Shown piece after piece: positions 8,152 to 17,235 of a stretch of DNA of 64,000 bases. This DNA comes from Alloprevotella sp. OH1205_COT-284. Lineage in GTDB: Bacteria; Bacteroidota; Bacteroidia; Bacteroidales; Bacteroidaceae. The notes below the pieces were generated by a model. The model made no database searches and was not told where the DNA came from. It was given only the letters and a program-made list of their open reading frames with translations. A program made the position numbers and the translations under genes. The stretch spans positions 26,567-90,566 of the forward strand of contig NZ_RQYI01000005.1 of assembly GCF_003859795.1 (NCBI RefSeq), in the 5' to 3' direction. How positions within the stretch are numbered: the first letter of the stretch is position 1; each line of letters opens with the position of its first letter.

Positions 8152-9801
8152 ATGAAAAAGATACTCCTGCTTTTGGCCGCCTTTGCGGCTCTTTCGGCTC
8201 CGGCCTGCACCAATCTTCTGGTAGGCAAGAAAGCCTCGAAAAACGGTGAAACGTTCGTTACATACAGCGCCGACTGCTATGGCATGTACGGTCGTTTGTT
8301 GCACTATCCGGCCGCACGCCACACCTCCGGCACGATGCGCCAAATTTTCGATGGCGACACCCATAAATATTTGGGACAAATTCCCGAAGCGGCTGAAACT
8401 TACAACGTGATGGGCAATCTCAACGAACACGGATTGGCCATTGTGGAAACCACCTTTGGCGGTCGCGAAGAACTCGAACCGAAAGACCCGATGGGCGGCA
8501 TAGACTATGTTTCGCTCATGGCACTGGGCTTGCAGCGTGCCAAAACGGCGCGCGAGGCCATTCGCGTCATGACCGACCTGGTGGCCAAACACGGCTATTC
8601 GTCGTCGGGCGAATCGTTTTCCATTGCCGACCCCGAAGAGGTGTGGATCATGGAGATGATCGGTAAAGGCGACGCAAAAAAAGGCGCGGTGTGGGTGGCC
8701 GTGCGCATTCCCGACGATTGCATCTCGGCACATGCCAACCAAAGCCGCATCCACAAGTTCGACTTGAAAGACAAGAAGAATGTGATGTATTCGAAAGACG
8801 TGATCAAATTTGCACGCCAAAAGGGCTACTTCACGGGGAAAGACGAAGAGTTTTCTTTCTCGGCAGCCTACTCTCCCGCCACGTTCGGCAGCCAGCGTTT
8901 TTGCGATGCACGGGCGTGGAGTTTCTTCAACAAACATGTGGAGGGCATGGAACGCTACGTGCCCTTTGTGGACGGCTACCATTTGGAAACGAGTGAAGTG
9001 ATGCCGCTCTATTTCAAGCCCAAACACCTCCTATCGCTCGAAGACATGATGGAAGGCATGCGCGACCACTACGAAGACACGCCTTTCGATTTCACCAAAA
9101 ACGCGGCATCGGGCATCTACGAAATGCCCTATCAACCCACACCGCTCACTTGGGAACACAAAGGCAAGAAGTATTTCAACGAACGCCCCATCTCGACGCA
9201 GCAGGCAAGCTACGTGGTGGTGGCACAGTTGCGCTCGTGGCTGCCCCGTGAAATCGGCGGTGTGCTGTGGTTCGGCAACGACGATCCCAACATGGTGGCG
9301 TTCACCCCCGTCTACGGCTCGTCGGCCATGGTGCCGACGTGCTACGCCGACTCCACGGCCAACGACCACACCTTCTCGTGGAAATCGGCTTTTTGGGTGT
9401 GCAACTGGGTGTCAAACATGGTCTATCCGCGCTACACGCAAATGTATCCCACACTCAAAGCCACACGCGACCGCTTGCAAATGGAAATTTTCTTGAAGCA
9501 GGTAGACATCGAAGCACAGGCGCAACTCGCCCTTCAAGAGGGAAAGAGAGAGTTGGCACTCGGTCTGCTCGACGGCTTCTCGAACGGCGTGGCGGAAAGA
9601 ATGATGACAAAGTGGAAGCAACTCGGACAACACCTCATCATGAAGTTCAACGACATGGCCGTGAAAAAAGAGAAAGACGGCAAGTTTGAACTCACTCCCG
9701 ACGGCATTTGCGTGCCCCCCGAACGTCCGGGCTACCCTGAACAATATCGCGACATTCTCATTCGCGAAACGGGCAACCGCTTCTTGCAACCGCAACCATA
9801 A
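8152..9801 (+). CDS. Secreted C69 family dipeptidase
   Basis: A 549-residue N-terminal-nucleophile peptidase of the PepD/C69 family. The signal peptide MKKILLLLAAFAALSAPA ends directly before CTN, so signal cleavage would itself expose Cys19 as the N-terminal nucleophile. Family-typical stretches follow: YSADCYGMYGRL, ETTFGGREE, SFSIADPEEVWIMEMIGKG and ANQSRIHKFD. It probably acts in the periplasm or outside, releasing dipeptides or amino acids, which suits an amino-acid-fermenting organism. It lies 73 bp after nadC with no hairpin between, so it may be read through from the nadC promoter. Confidence 0.88.
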   Translation: MKKILLLLAAFAALSAPACTNLLVGKKASKNGETFVTYSADCYGMYGRLLHYPAARHTSGTMRQIFDGDTHKYLGQIPEAAETYNVMGNLNEHGLAIVETTFGGREELEPKDPMGGIDYVSLMALGLQRAKTAREAIRVMTDLVAKHGYSSSGESFSIADPEEVWIMEMIGKGDAKKGAVWVAVRIPDDCISAHANQSRIHKFDLKDKKNVMYSKDVIKFARQKGYFTGKDEEFSFSAAYSPATFGSQRFCDARAWSFFNKHVEGMERYVPFVDGYHLETSEVMPLYFKPKHLLSLEDMMEGMRDHYEDTPFDFTKNAASGIYEMPYQPTPLTWEHKGKKYFNERPISTQQASYVVVAQLRSWLPREIGGVLWFGNDDPNMVAFTPVYGSSAMVPTCYADSTANDHTFSWKSAFWVCNWVSNMVYPRYTQMYPTLKATRDRLQMEIFLKQVDIEAQAQLALQEGKRELALGLLDGFSNGVAERMMTKWKQLGQHLIMKFNDMAVKKEKDGKFELTPDGICVPPERPGYPEQYRDILIRETGNRFLQPQP

Positions 9802-9814
9802 CGACACATGTTTC

Positions 9815-9851
9815 CGAAAGGTGATTTCCCGGTTTCGGGAATCACCTTTCG
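9815..9851 (+). terminator. Hairpin after the C69 peptidase
   Basis: A 15-bp stem with one bulged T (9815-9830 / 9837-9851) and a 6-nt loop, 13 bp after the peptidase stop. There is no T-run, so it may be an mRNA 3'-end stabiliser rather than an intrinsic terminator. Confidence 0.5.
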
Positions 9852-9878
9852 ACATAACAACGACACTTCACAACACGA

Positions 9879-11906
9879 ATGGCCATGTCACACTCCGACC
9901 TGCAACAAATCACCGACCTTGCCTTAATAGAAGCCTTTGGTTTCGATCCGTCTGAAATGGCACAGGCCGCTCTCGAACTGGCAGCCGAAGAAATCGGACT
10001 GAAAGACTGGACACCCACCGAAGAAGACATCGAAGCCTTCCGGCGCGTGCACGAACTCGAAGCTCTCAACGAAGAGATGCTCAAAACCGACAACTTCCGA
10101 AACCTCCTCGTTTCGCAGGCTGCCGACATGCGCGTCGTGCTCATGCTCATTGCCGAATGCGTGGTGCTGATGCGACGCGTGAAAAACAGCCTCGCCGAAA
10201 AAGCCCGACGGCGACTCTCGCTCGAAGCGGCACATATCTACGCCCCATTGGCACACAAACTCGGACTCTACAAACTGAAATCGGAACTCGAAGACCTGTC
10301 GCTCAAATACTTGGAACGAGAGGCTTACTATCACATCAAAGAGTCGCTCAACGCCACCAAAAAGAGCAGAGATGCCTATATCGAAAACTTCCTCGCGCCG
10401 ATCCGCAAAATGCTCACCGAAGCCGGACTGAAATACCACATGAAAGGACGCACCAAGAGCATTCACTCCATTTGGCAAAAAATGAAGAAACAACGGTGCG
10501 GTTTCGAGGGCGTGTACGACCTTTTTGCCATTCGCATCATTCTCGACTCCGCCCCTTCCAAAGAGGTGGCCGAATGTTGGAAGGTATTTTCGCTCATCAC
10601 CGACAGATATGAGTCGAACCTTAAACGCCTGCGCGACTGGGTCACTGTGCCCAAGTCGAACGGCTACGAGAGCCTGCACGTCACGGTGCTCGGTCCCGAA
10701 AACAAATGGGTGGAAGTACAAATCCGCACCGAGCGCATGGACGAGGTGGCTGAACACGGGCTTGCCGCCCACTGGCGATACAAAGGAGTGAAGTCGAGCG
10801 AAGGAGGCGTAGACAACTGGTTGGCCGGCATACGCGCCGCACTCGAAGCCGGACGTGATCCGCAAGTGGACGAGCAGGCCGCCACAAGCTTAAAAGACAA
10901 CTCTGTCTATGTGTTTACACCCAAAGGCGACCTCTTCAAACTTCCGCTCGGAGCAACGGTGCTTGACTTTGCCTACCTCATTCACTCAAAAGTGGGAAAC
11001 CGATGCGTGGGGGGAATTGCAGACGGCAGAAACGTGCCCATACGGCAACAGTTGCAAAGCGGTCAGAAGGTTGAGGTGCTGACTTCCAACAATCAGCAAC
11101 CGCGCTTGGAATGGCTCAACATCGTGGTGTCAAACCACGCCAAAGCCAAAATCCGACAGGCACTGAGAGAGATACAAAGCCGGGACAGCTTAATGGGGCG
11201 GGAAATTTTGGAGCGAAAGCTCAAAAACAGAAAGCTCGAATGGGATGAAAGCACCCTCAATCAGTTGATCAAAAAGCAGGGATACAAAGAGGCGGCCGAC
11301 TTCTATTCCGACATCGTGGAAGAACGCAACGACCTCAACGCCACGCTCGAACTCTACATCGAGCTGCAAAAACGCGAAGCCGGAACGGCCGAAAGAGCCG
11401 AAACAAGAAGTGCGGAAGAATACACCTTCAAAGACAGCATCGAACGCACAGACGGCGGTACAGACGACGTGTTGGTCATTGACAGCAATCTGAAAGGCGT
11501 AGACTTCCACATGGCACGCTGCTGCTCTCCGGTGTACGGCGACGACGTATTCGGCTTTGTCAGCGTGTCGGGCGGGATCAAAATCCACCGCCAAAGCTGT
11601 CCGAACGCACAGCAAATGAGAGATCGGTTTCCCTATCGAATCGTCCGTGCTCGCTGGGCAGGAAAAGGAGGTGGAAATTATCCGATCACGCTCCACGTTG
11701 TCGGGCAAGATGACCTCGGCATCGTGAACAACATCACGTCCATCATTTCAAAAGAAGAGCACATCACCCTGCGAAACATCCTCATCGAAAGCAATGACGG
11801 TTTGTTCTATGGCACACTGACCGTGCTCATTGACGACACCACACAACTGAATCGCCTCATCAAAAAACTGCGTACGGTGAAAGGCGTCAAAGCCGTCGGA
11901 CGTTGA
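9879..11906 (+). CDS. RelA/SpoT-type (p)ppGpp synthetase with reduced HD region
   Basis: A 675-residue RSH protein controlling the stringent response. The synthetase domain is intact: KGRTKSIHSIWQKMK, FEGVYDLFAIRIILDS, VTVPKSNGYESLHVTVLGP and VEVQIRTERMDEVAEHGLAA. A TGS domain (VYVFTPKGDLFKLPLGATVL), a Cys-containing middle region (MARCCSPVYGDDVFG) and a C-terminal ACT domain follow. The N-terminus is short: only about 80 residues precede RVVLMLIAECVVLMRRV, where hydrolases have KLADRLHNMRT, and no HDxxED motif is present. An in-frame stop lies 24 nt upstream of the start, so no longer N-terminus exists. It is therefore likely synthetase-only. Confidence 0.9.
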   Translation: MAMSHSDLQQITDLALIEAFGFDPSEMAQAALELAAEEIGLKDWTPTEEDIEAFRRVHELEALNEEMLKTDNFRNLLVSQAADMRVVLMLIAECVVLMRRVKNSLAEKARRRLSLEAAHIYAPLAHKLGLYKLKSELEDLSLKYLEREAYYHIKESLNATKKSRDAYIENFLAPIRKMLTEAGLKYHMKGRTKSIHSIWQKMKKQRCGFEGVYDLFAIRIILDSAPSKEVAECWKVFSLITDRYESNLKRLRDWVTVPKSNGYESLHVTVLGPENKWVEVQIRTERMDEVAEHGLAAHWRYKGVKSSEGGVDNWLAGIRAALEAGRDPQVDEQAATSLKDNSVYVFTPKGDLFKLPLGATVLDFAYLIHSKVGNRCVGGIADGRNVPIRQQLQSGQKVEVLTSNNQQPRLEWLNIVVSNHAKAKIRQALREIQSRDSLMGREILERKLKNRKLEWDESTLNQLIKKQGYKEAADFYSDIVEERNDLNATLELYIELQKREAGTAERAETRSAEEYTFKDSIERTDGGTDDVLVIDSNLKGVDFHMARCCSPVYGDDVFGFVSVSGGIKIHRQSCPNAQQMRDRFPYRIVRARWAGKGGGNYPITLHVVGQDDLGIVNNITSIISKEEHITLRNILIESNDGLFYGTLTVLIDDTTQLNRLIKKLRTVKGVKAVGR

Positions 11907-12133
11907 TCGAGAATACACGTTCGCTCCACAACTTTTCGGAACAAGATGCTTTGCCATATCCCCCACTCGCGCAAAGCACCTTGTTCCATATTGTTTGTTT
12001 TGTCTGTTTTATTCTTTCTTATATCTCTCGCGACACGTTATGTCGGCGTTTTTTCGTAAATTCGCGTTCGAAACTAACAGAAATGCCTAAAAACCGCCTT
12101 TCAGCAAGTTCACTTTACAAAAAGGACAAACAA

Positions 12134-12165
12134 TTTGGTTCTTTTAAGTATTATATCTATATTTG
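12134..12165 (+). promoter_or_regulatory. ppdK promoter
   Basis: TTTG at 12134-12137, a 20-bp spacer, then TATATTTG at 12158-12165. Exact consensus, 31 nt before the ppdK start. Confidence 0.85.
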
Positions 12166-12196
12166 CAGAAGACAATATTAATCATATAATAATTCA

Positions 12197-14920
12197 ATGA
12201 AAAAAGTAAAAAGAGTTTACACCTTCGGCAACGGCCGCGCCGAAGGTGATGCAACACTCCGTGACTTGCTCGGAGGAAAAGGAGCCAACCTCGCCGAAAT
12301 GAACAAAATCGGTGTGCCCGTGCCTCCGGGATTTACCATCACCACCGACACCTGCAACGACTACTACACCGTTGGGCAAGACGAAATCATAGCACAACTC
12401 ACCGAAGAAGTGGATGCCGCCATCGCACAAACCGAAGAGAGCATGAATTGCAAATTCGGCGATGCCTCCAACCCCTTGCTCCTTTCCGTACGCTCCGGAG
12501 CACGTGCTTCGATGCCGGGCATGATGGACACCATTCTCAACCTCGGCTTGAACGACGAAGTCGCAGCAGGCCTTGTTGCCAAGACCGGAAATCCCCACTT
12601 CGTGTACGACTCTTATCGTCGCTTCGTGCAAATGTACGGTGACGTGGTGCTCGGCATGAAACCCGAAAACAAGGAAGACATTGATCCGTTCGAAGCCATC
12701 ATCGAAGAGGTGAAAACCGCACGTGGTGTGCATTTGGACAAAGACCTCACGGTGGAAGATCTCCAAAATCTCGTGGAACGCTTCAAGAAAGCCATTAAGG
12801 ATCAAACCGGAAAAGACTTCCCCACAGATCCCAAAGAACAACTTTGGGGTGCTGTCTGCGCCGTATTCCGCAGCTGGATGAACGAGCGCGCCATTCTCTA
12901 CCGTAAAATGGAAGGCATCCCTGCCGAATGGGGAACGGCAGTCAATGTGCAAGCCATGGTGTTCGGAAACATGGGAGAAACTTCTGCCACCGGCGTATGC
13001 TTCAGCCGCGACGCCGGAAATGGTGAAAACGTATTCAATGGCGAATACCTCGTCAATGCCCAAGGCGAAGACGTTGTGGCCGGTATCCGCACTCCTCAAC
13101 AAATCACCAAACTCGGCGCACAACGTTGGGCAGAACGCGCCGGTATCAGCGAAGAAGAACGTGTGGCAAAATATCCTTCAATGGAAGAAGCCATGCCCGA
13201 AATCTACACCGAGCTCAACGCCCTGCAAAACAAGCTCGAACAGCACTACCGCGACATGCAAGACATGGAGTTCACCGTGCAAGAGGGCAAACTGTGGTTC
13301 CTCCAAACTCGTAATGGTAAAAGAACCGGTACGGCAATGGTGAAAATCGCCATGGATCTGCTCGCAGAAGGCATGATCGACGAAAAGACGGCTATCAAAC
13401 GCTGCGAACCCAACAAGCTCGACGAACTTCTCCACCCCGTTTTCAACAAACAAGCTTTGACAACGGCCAAGGAAATCACGCGTGGCCTGCCGGCATCTCC
13501 CGGTGCAGCTTGCGGACAGATCGTGTTCCACGCCGACGATGCCGAAAAATGGGCGGAAGAAGGCAGAAAAGTCATTATGGTGCGTATCGAGACATCTCCC
13601 GAAGACCTCGCGGGAATGGCAGCGGCAGAGGGTATCCTCACGGCACGCGGAGGTATGACCTCTCACGCTGCCGTCGTGGCACGCGGTATGGGTAAATGCT
13701 GCGTATCGGGAGCCGGAGCAATCCAAATCGACTATAAAACTCGCACGATCGAAGTAGATGGCCTCAAATTCAAAGAAGGCGACTACATCTCGCTCAATGG
13801 TACAACCGGTTGCGTTTACGCAGGAGAAATTCCCACCGAAGCGGCAGAACTCAGCGGAGATTTCAGCAAACTCATGGAGCTTTGCTCGAAATATTCCAAA
13901 CTCAATGTCCGCACCAACGCCGACACTCCGCACGATGCAAAAGTAGCCAAAGACTTCGGTGCTGTCGGCATCGGTCTTTGCCGCACGGAACACATGTTCT
14001 TTGAAGCGGAAAAAATTGTCGCAATGCGCGAAATGATCCTCAGCGAAACTGCCGAAGGCCGCGAAAAGGCTCTCGAAAAGATCCTTCCCTACCAAAAATC
14101 GGACTTCCTCGGCATCTTCCGCGCCATGGATGGTTGCCCTGTGAACGTTCGCTTGCTCGATCCCCCTCTCCATGAATTTGTGCCCCACGACAATGCCGGA
14201 CAAGAAGAAATGGCCAAGGCTATGGGAGTTACGGTGGAATACATTCGCCAACGCGTAAACAGTCTTGTTGAAGCCAATCCCATGCTCGGTCACCGCGGTT
14301 GCCGTCTCGGAAACACTTATCCCGAAATCACCGCGATGCAGACTCGTGCCATTCTCGGTGCGGCCGTCGAACTCAAACGCGAAGGTTTGAACCCCATGCC
14401 CGAAATCATGGTGCCCCTCACCGGTATCCTCCACGAATTTGAAGCACAAGAAAAAGTCATTCGCAACACTGCCGCCAAACTCTTTGAAGAAGAAGGCATT
14501 GAAGTAGACTTCAAAGTCGGAACGATGATCGAAATTCCTCGCGCTGCCCTCACAGCCGATCGCATCGCCACTCGCGCCGAATATTTTTCTTTCGGTACGA
14601 ACGACCTCACTCAAATGACTTTCGGCTACTCTCGCGACGACATTGCCAGCTTCCTGCCCATATACTTGGAGAAGAAGATCCTCAAAGTCGATCCTTTCCA
14701 AGTACTCGACCAAAACGGCGTAGGACAGCTTGTGCAAATGGCTGTTGACAAGGGTCGTTCCGTTCGTCCCGAACTGAAATGCGGTATTTGCGGTGAACAC
14801 GGAGGTGAACCTTCATCCGTAAAATTCTGTCACAAAGTAGGTCTCAACTACGTCAGCTGTTCTCCTTTCAGAGTACCCATCGCCCGCCTTGCCGCGGCAC
14901 AGGCTGCTATTGAGGAATAA
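12197..14920 (+). CDS. ppdK: Pyruvate, phosphate dikinase
   Basis: A 907-residue cytoplasmic enzyme interconverting pyruvate, ATP and phosphate with PEP, AMP and pyrophosphate. The N-terminal ATP-grasp domain includes DLLGGKGANLAEMNKIGVPV and LLSVRSGARASMPGMMDTIL. The swivelling phosphohistidine domain has GGMTSHAAVVARGMGKCCVS, with the catalytic His near residue 490. The C-terminal PEP/pyruvate barrel has GIGLCRTEHMF, GTMIEIPRAAL, FSFGTNDLTQMTFGYSRDD and KCGICGEHGGEP with the catalytic Cys. Length matches the family. A consensus promoter and a strong downstream hairpin make it a single-gene unit. It serves PPi-linked glycolysis or gluconeogenesis. Confidence 0.97.
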   Translation: MKKVKRVYTFGNGRAEGDATLRDLLGGKGANLAEMNKIGVPVPPGFTITTDTCNDYYTVGQDEIIAQLTEEVDAAIAQTEESMNCKFGDASNPLLLSVRSGARASMPGMMDTILNLGLNDEVAAGLVAKTGNPHFVYDSYRRFVQMYGDVVLGMKPENKEDIDPFEAIIEEVKTARGVHLDKDLTVEDLQNLVERFKKAIKDQTGKDFPTDPKEQLWGAVCAVFRSWMNERAILYRKMEGIPAEWGTAVNVQAMVFGNMGETSATGVCFSRDAGNGENVFNGEYLVNAQGEDVVAGIRTPQQITKLGAQRWAERAGISEEERVAKYPSMEEAMPEIYTELNALQNKLEQHYRDMQDMEFTVQEGKLWFLQTRNGKRTGTAMVKIAMDLLAEGMIDEKTAIKRCEPNKLDELLHPVFNKQALTTAKEITRGLPASPGAACGQIVFHADDAEKWAEEGRKVIMVRIETSPEDLAGMAAAEGILTARGGMTSHAAVVARGMGKCCVSGAGAIQIDYKTRTIEVDGLKFKEGDYISLNGTTGCVYAGEIPTEAAELSGDFSKLMELCSKYSKLNVRTNADTPHDAKVAKDFGAVGIGLCRTEHMFFEAEKIVAMREMILSETAEGREKALEKILPYQKSDFLGIFRAMDGCPVNVRLLDPPLHEFVPHDNAGQEEMAKAMGVTVEYIRQRVNSLVEANPMLGHRGCRLGNTYPEITAMQTRAILGAAVELKREGLNPMPEIMVPLTGILHEFEAQEKVIRNTAAKLFEEEGIEVDFKVGTMIEIPRAALTADRIATRAEYFSFGTNDLTQMTFGYSRDDIASFLPIYLEKKILKVDPFQVLDQNGVGQLVQMAVDKGRSVRPELKCGICGEHGGEPSSVKFCHKVGLNYVSCSPFRVPIARLAAAQAAIEE

Positions 14921-14945
14921 TAAAAAGCCCTCGTAACTTACGAGT

Positions 14946-14984
14946 TAGGCGGTAAATCTCCTTTTTACAGAGATTTACCGCCTA
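14946..14984 (+). terminator. ppdK terminator
   Basis: A 15-bp perfect stem (14946-14960 / 14970-14984) with a 9-nt loop is followed by TTTTCT, 26 bp after the ppdK stop. Confidence 0.85.
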
Positions 14985-15092
14985 TTTTCTAAAAAGAAGT
15001 CTGCACATTCTGCTCAATAATCGTGCAGAAAGTGCAGAATTAACTTACGAAAGCCCACATTCTCTGTAAATTCAAACTTGCAATTTCATTCT

Positions 15093-15239
15093 CTATTGAA
15101 AATGGTTATATTCCTCATCTGTTAATTCGCGTGCTTTTTTAACCGTTCCATCCTTGCCAATCCATGTTGCGGTTCTTCCTTTCAAACAAAAAATCGGCAG
15201 GTGTCTTCCGTATCTGAAAGTTGAAAAGAAAAAGAAGAA
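15093..15239 (-). pseudogene. Possible small-protein remnant
   Basis: On the minus strand an open frame with no Met ends at 15093 and reads GRTATWIGKDGTVKKARELT followed by DEEYNHFQ. The composition is protein-like and hydrophilic. I do not recognise the family, and the 5' end dissolves into a Phe run, so this is at best a fragment. Nothing else is evident between the ppdK terminator and the gene at 15378. Confidence 0.25.
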
Positions 15240-15377
15240 AGAAGGTTGTTTTGACACTTTGAGGCATCAAAAATAACAAAACGGATACATTTTGGAGAAA
15301 TATACTGCACAAAACCTTCTACGATGTGCAGCCATTTCGTACTTTCGTGGCTGAAAACACCAATTAATCAGAAAAAT

Positions 15378-16997
15378 ATGAAAAAGATAGCTCTTTCAGT
15401 AGCATTCACTACCGCCGTATTCACGGCACAGGCAGGCGGTTATCTGACCAACACCAATCAAAACGTAGTCTTCTTGCGCAATCCGGCACAGGGTGCAGCC
15501 ATCAATCTGAACGGCGTTTATTCCAATCCGGCAGGAGTAAGTTTTTTGGAAAACGGAATCCATGTGGGCTTCAACTGGCAAGCCGCTTTTCAAACTCGCG
15601 AAGTGACTTCGACATTTGCCCCTTTTGCTTTCGGGCAGTATAATGACGGTCGTCAAACCAAATTCTTTGAAGCCTCGGCCAAAGCTCCCGTCATTCCTTC
15701 TCTGCAAATGGCTTGGGTGAAGGATCGTTGGAATCTTCAATTCAACTTCGCCATCGTCGGTGGTGGAGGAAAAGCCGAATTCGATCAAGGCATGGGGTCT
15801 TTCGAGAGTCAGGTGGCTCTTCTCGGCATGCTCGGAAAAAATCAGAACTTAGGCTTCGACCGCTACGACGTCAAAGCCTACATGCGCGGTAAGCAATACT
15901 ACTATGGTTTCACACTCGGATCGGGCTATAAACTCAACGAAAACTGGTCGGCCTACCTCGGTTTGCGTGGCATTTATGCTTCGGCCAACTACTACGGCTA
16001 CTTGAAAGACATCCGCATCAATGCCGGGGAGAATGGTGCCATGGTGAATGCGCCACAACATTTCTCGGTTCAAAGTGCAGGCTATGCGGCAAAAGCTACC
16101 GCCGCCAAGCAGAAAGCACAAGAATACAAAGCTGCCGCAGAGCAATATATTGCGGCAGGAAATACCACAGCGGCACAGCAGGCAGCGGCAGCGGCCGAAC
16201 AATATGCCGAAGGAGCACAAAAAGCAGCAAAAGGAGCACGCACGTATGGTGTGCTTGCAGCCGCCACCAAGGACGTTACGCTCAATGCCGACCAAGATGC
16301 TTTCGGCATGGCTCCCATCGTAGGAGTGCACTATCACGGTAAGAAATTTGATGCCGCAGTGAAATATGAGTTCGGAACGCGCATGGAGTTTACCAACAAA
16401 GCCGCCAACAGCGAAAGTGCCGATAACCTTGCAGCTCTTGCTCCCTACAAGGACGGTGTGAAAGTGCGCGGAGATGTTCCGGCACTCCTCACACTCGGAG
16501 TGCAATATCGCCCTATCGAACGCCTTCGCCTTAATGCCGGCTACCACTACTATTTCGACAAACAAGCGAAAACCGGACTTGGCAGCCATGGTTGGAAAAA
16601 TCAGCTTCTCGACGGTGGCACAAAAGAAGTGCTTTTCGGAGCCGAATACGACGTAAACGAGAAGTTTGAAATCAGTGCCGGTATGCAGCGCACGATCTAT
16701 CCCAACACCGATGCTTATATGAACGACCTTTCGTTCACTGTCAGCTCCACCAGCGTCGGCCTCGGTATCGGCTATCGTCTGAATGATCGCGTAAAATTCA
16801 ACGTTGCCTATTTCCAAACCTTCTACGACGATTACACCAAAACGACCGACAACTACAACAATACGGCCAACATCGTCAAACTCGCACAAGGCGAAGAGGC
16901 TGCCAAGACGTTGATCGAATCGGGCAAACTCTCCGGAACAGACGTTTTCACGCGTAGCAACAAAGTCTTTGGCCTCGGTGTCGAACTCAAATTCTGA
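15378..16997 (+). CDS. OmpP1/FadL/TodX family outer-membrane protein
   Basis: A 539-residue outer-membrane barrel. The start at 15378 gives the signal peptide MKKIALSVAFTTAVFTAQA; a longer frame from 15324 adds an unlikely leader. The mature N-terminus (GGYLTNTNQNVVFLRNPAQG, then YSNPAGVSFL) is the FadL/OmpP1 hatch-type region with its NPAG motif. The C-terminus (SNKVFGLGVELKF) ends in Phe as expected for BAM-dependent insertion. The family takes up hydrophobic molecules such as fatty acids. Residues about 236-288 form an unusual Ala/Gln/Lys-rich segment (for example AAQQAAAAAEQYAEGAQKAA) that looks like an inserted helix or coiled coil in an extracellular loop. Confidence 0.85.
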   Translation: MKKIALSVAFTTAVFTAQAGGYLTNTNQNVVFLRNPAQGAAINLNGVYSNPAGVSFLENGIHVGFNWQAAFQTREVTSTFAPFAFGQYNDGRQTKFFEASAKAPVIPSLQMAWVKDRWNLQFNFAIVGGGGKAEFDQGMGSFESQVALLGMLGKNQNLGFDRYDVKAYMRGKQYYYGFTLGSGYKLNENWSAYLGLRGIYASANYYGYLKDIRINAGENGAMVNAPQHFSVQSAGYAAKATAAKQKAQEYKAAAEQYIAAGNTTAAQQAAAAAEQYAEGAQKAAKGARTYGVLAAATKDVTLNADQDAFGMAPIVGVHYHGKKFDAAVKYEFGTRMEFTNKAANSESADNLAALAPYKDGVKVRGDVPALLTLGVQYRPIERLRLNAGYHYYFDKQAKTGLGSHGWKNQLLDGGTKEVLFGAEYDVNEKFEISAGMQRTIYPNTDAYMNDLSFTVSSTSVGLGIGYRLNDRVKFNVAYFQTFYDDYTKTTDNYNNTANIVKLAQGEEAAKTLIESGKLSGTDVFTRSNKVFGLGVELKF

Positions 16998-17063
16998 TTC
17001 TTACAACGGATCTTTTTCCAACGCCCTCCAAACTCTCTTTTTTTATCTCGTTTTCATTGAATG

Positions 17064-17099
17064 AAGGCCGTGTCGAAATGTAAGTTTTGACACGGCCTT
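17064..17099. terminator. Bidirectional terminator (GGCCGTGTC family)
   Basis: Arms aaggccgtgtc (17064-17074) and gacacggcctt (17089-17099) form an 11-bp perfect stem followed by TTTTT. It separates the convergent OmpP1 and lpdA genes. Second of three related hairpins. Confidence 0.85.
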
Positions 17100-17235
17100 T
17101 TTCATGTTGCACAGGTCCGGATTGAGATAAAAAGTTTACCGAACGGTCATAATTTGCAAAAGCAAAAGCATAATCCAAAGCGAGGGAGGGGAAGTGGAAT
17201 TTACACGCATTCCTTTCGGAAATGTTCGAGCTCAA

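Noticed and set aside
13178..14800. A 540-codon open frame antisense to ppdK
   Set aside because: Low-complexity Phe/His/Gly composition and complete overlap with a conserved enzyme gene.
15000..15060. Possible riboswitch or leader before the OmpP1 gene
   Set aside because: A short tgcacatt/gtgcag-type pairing can be drawn, but there is no conserved aptamer pattern and it lies over 300 bp from the start codon.
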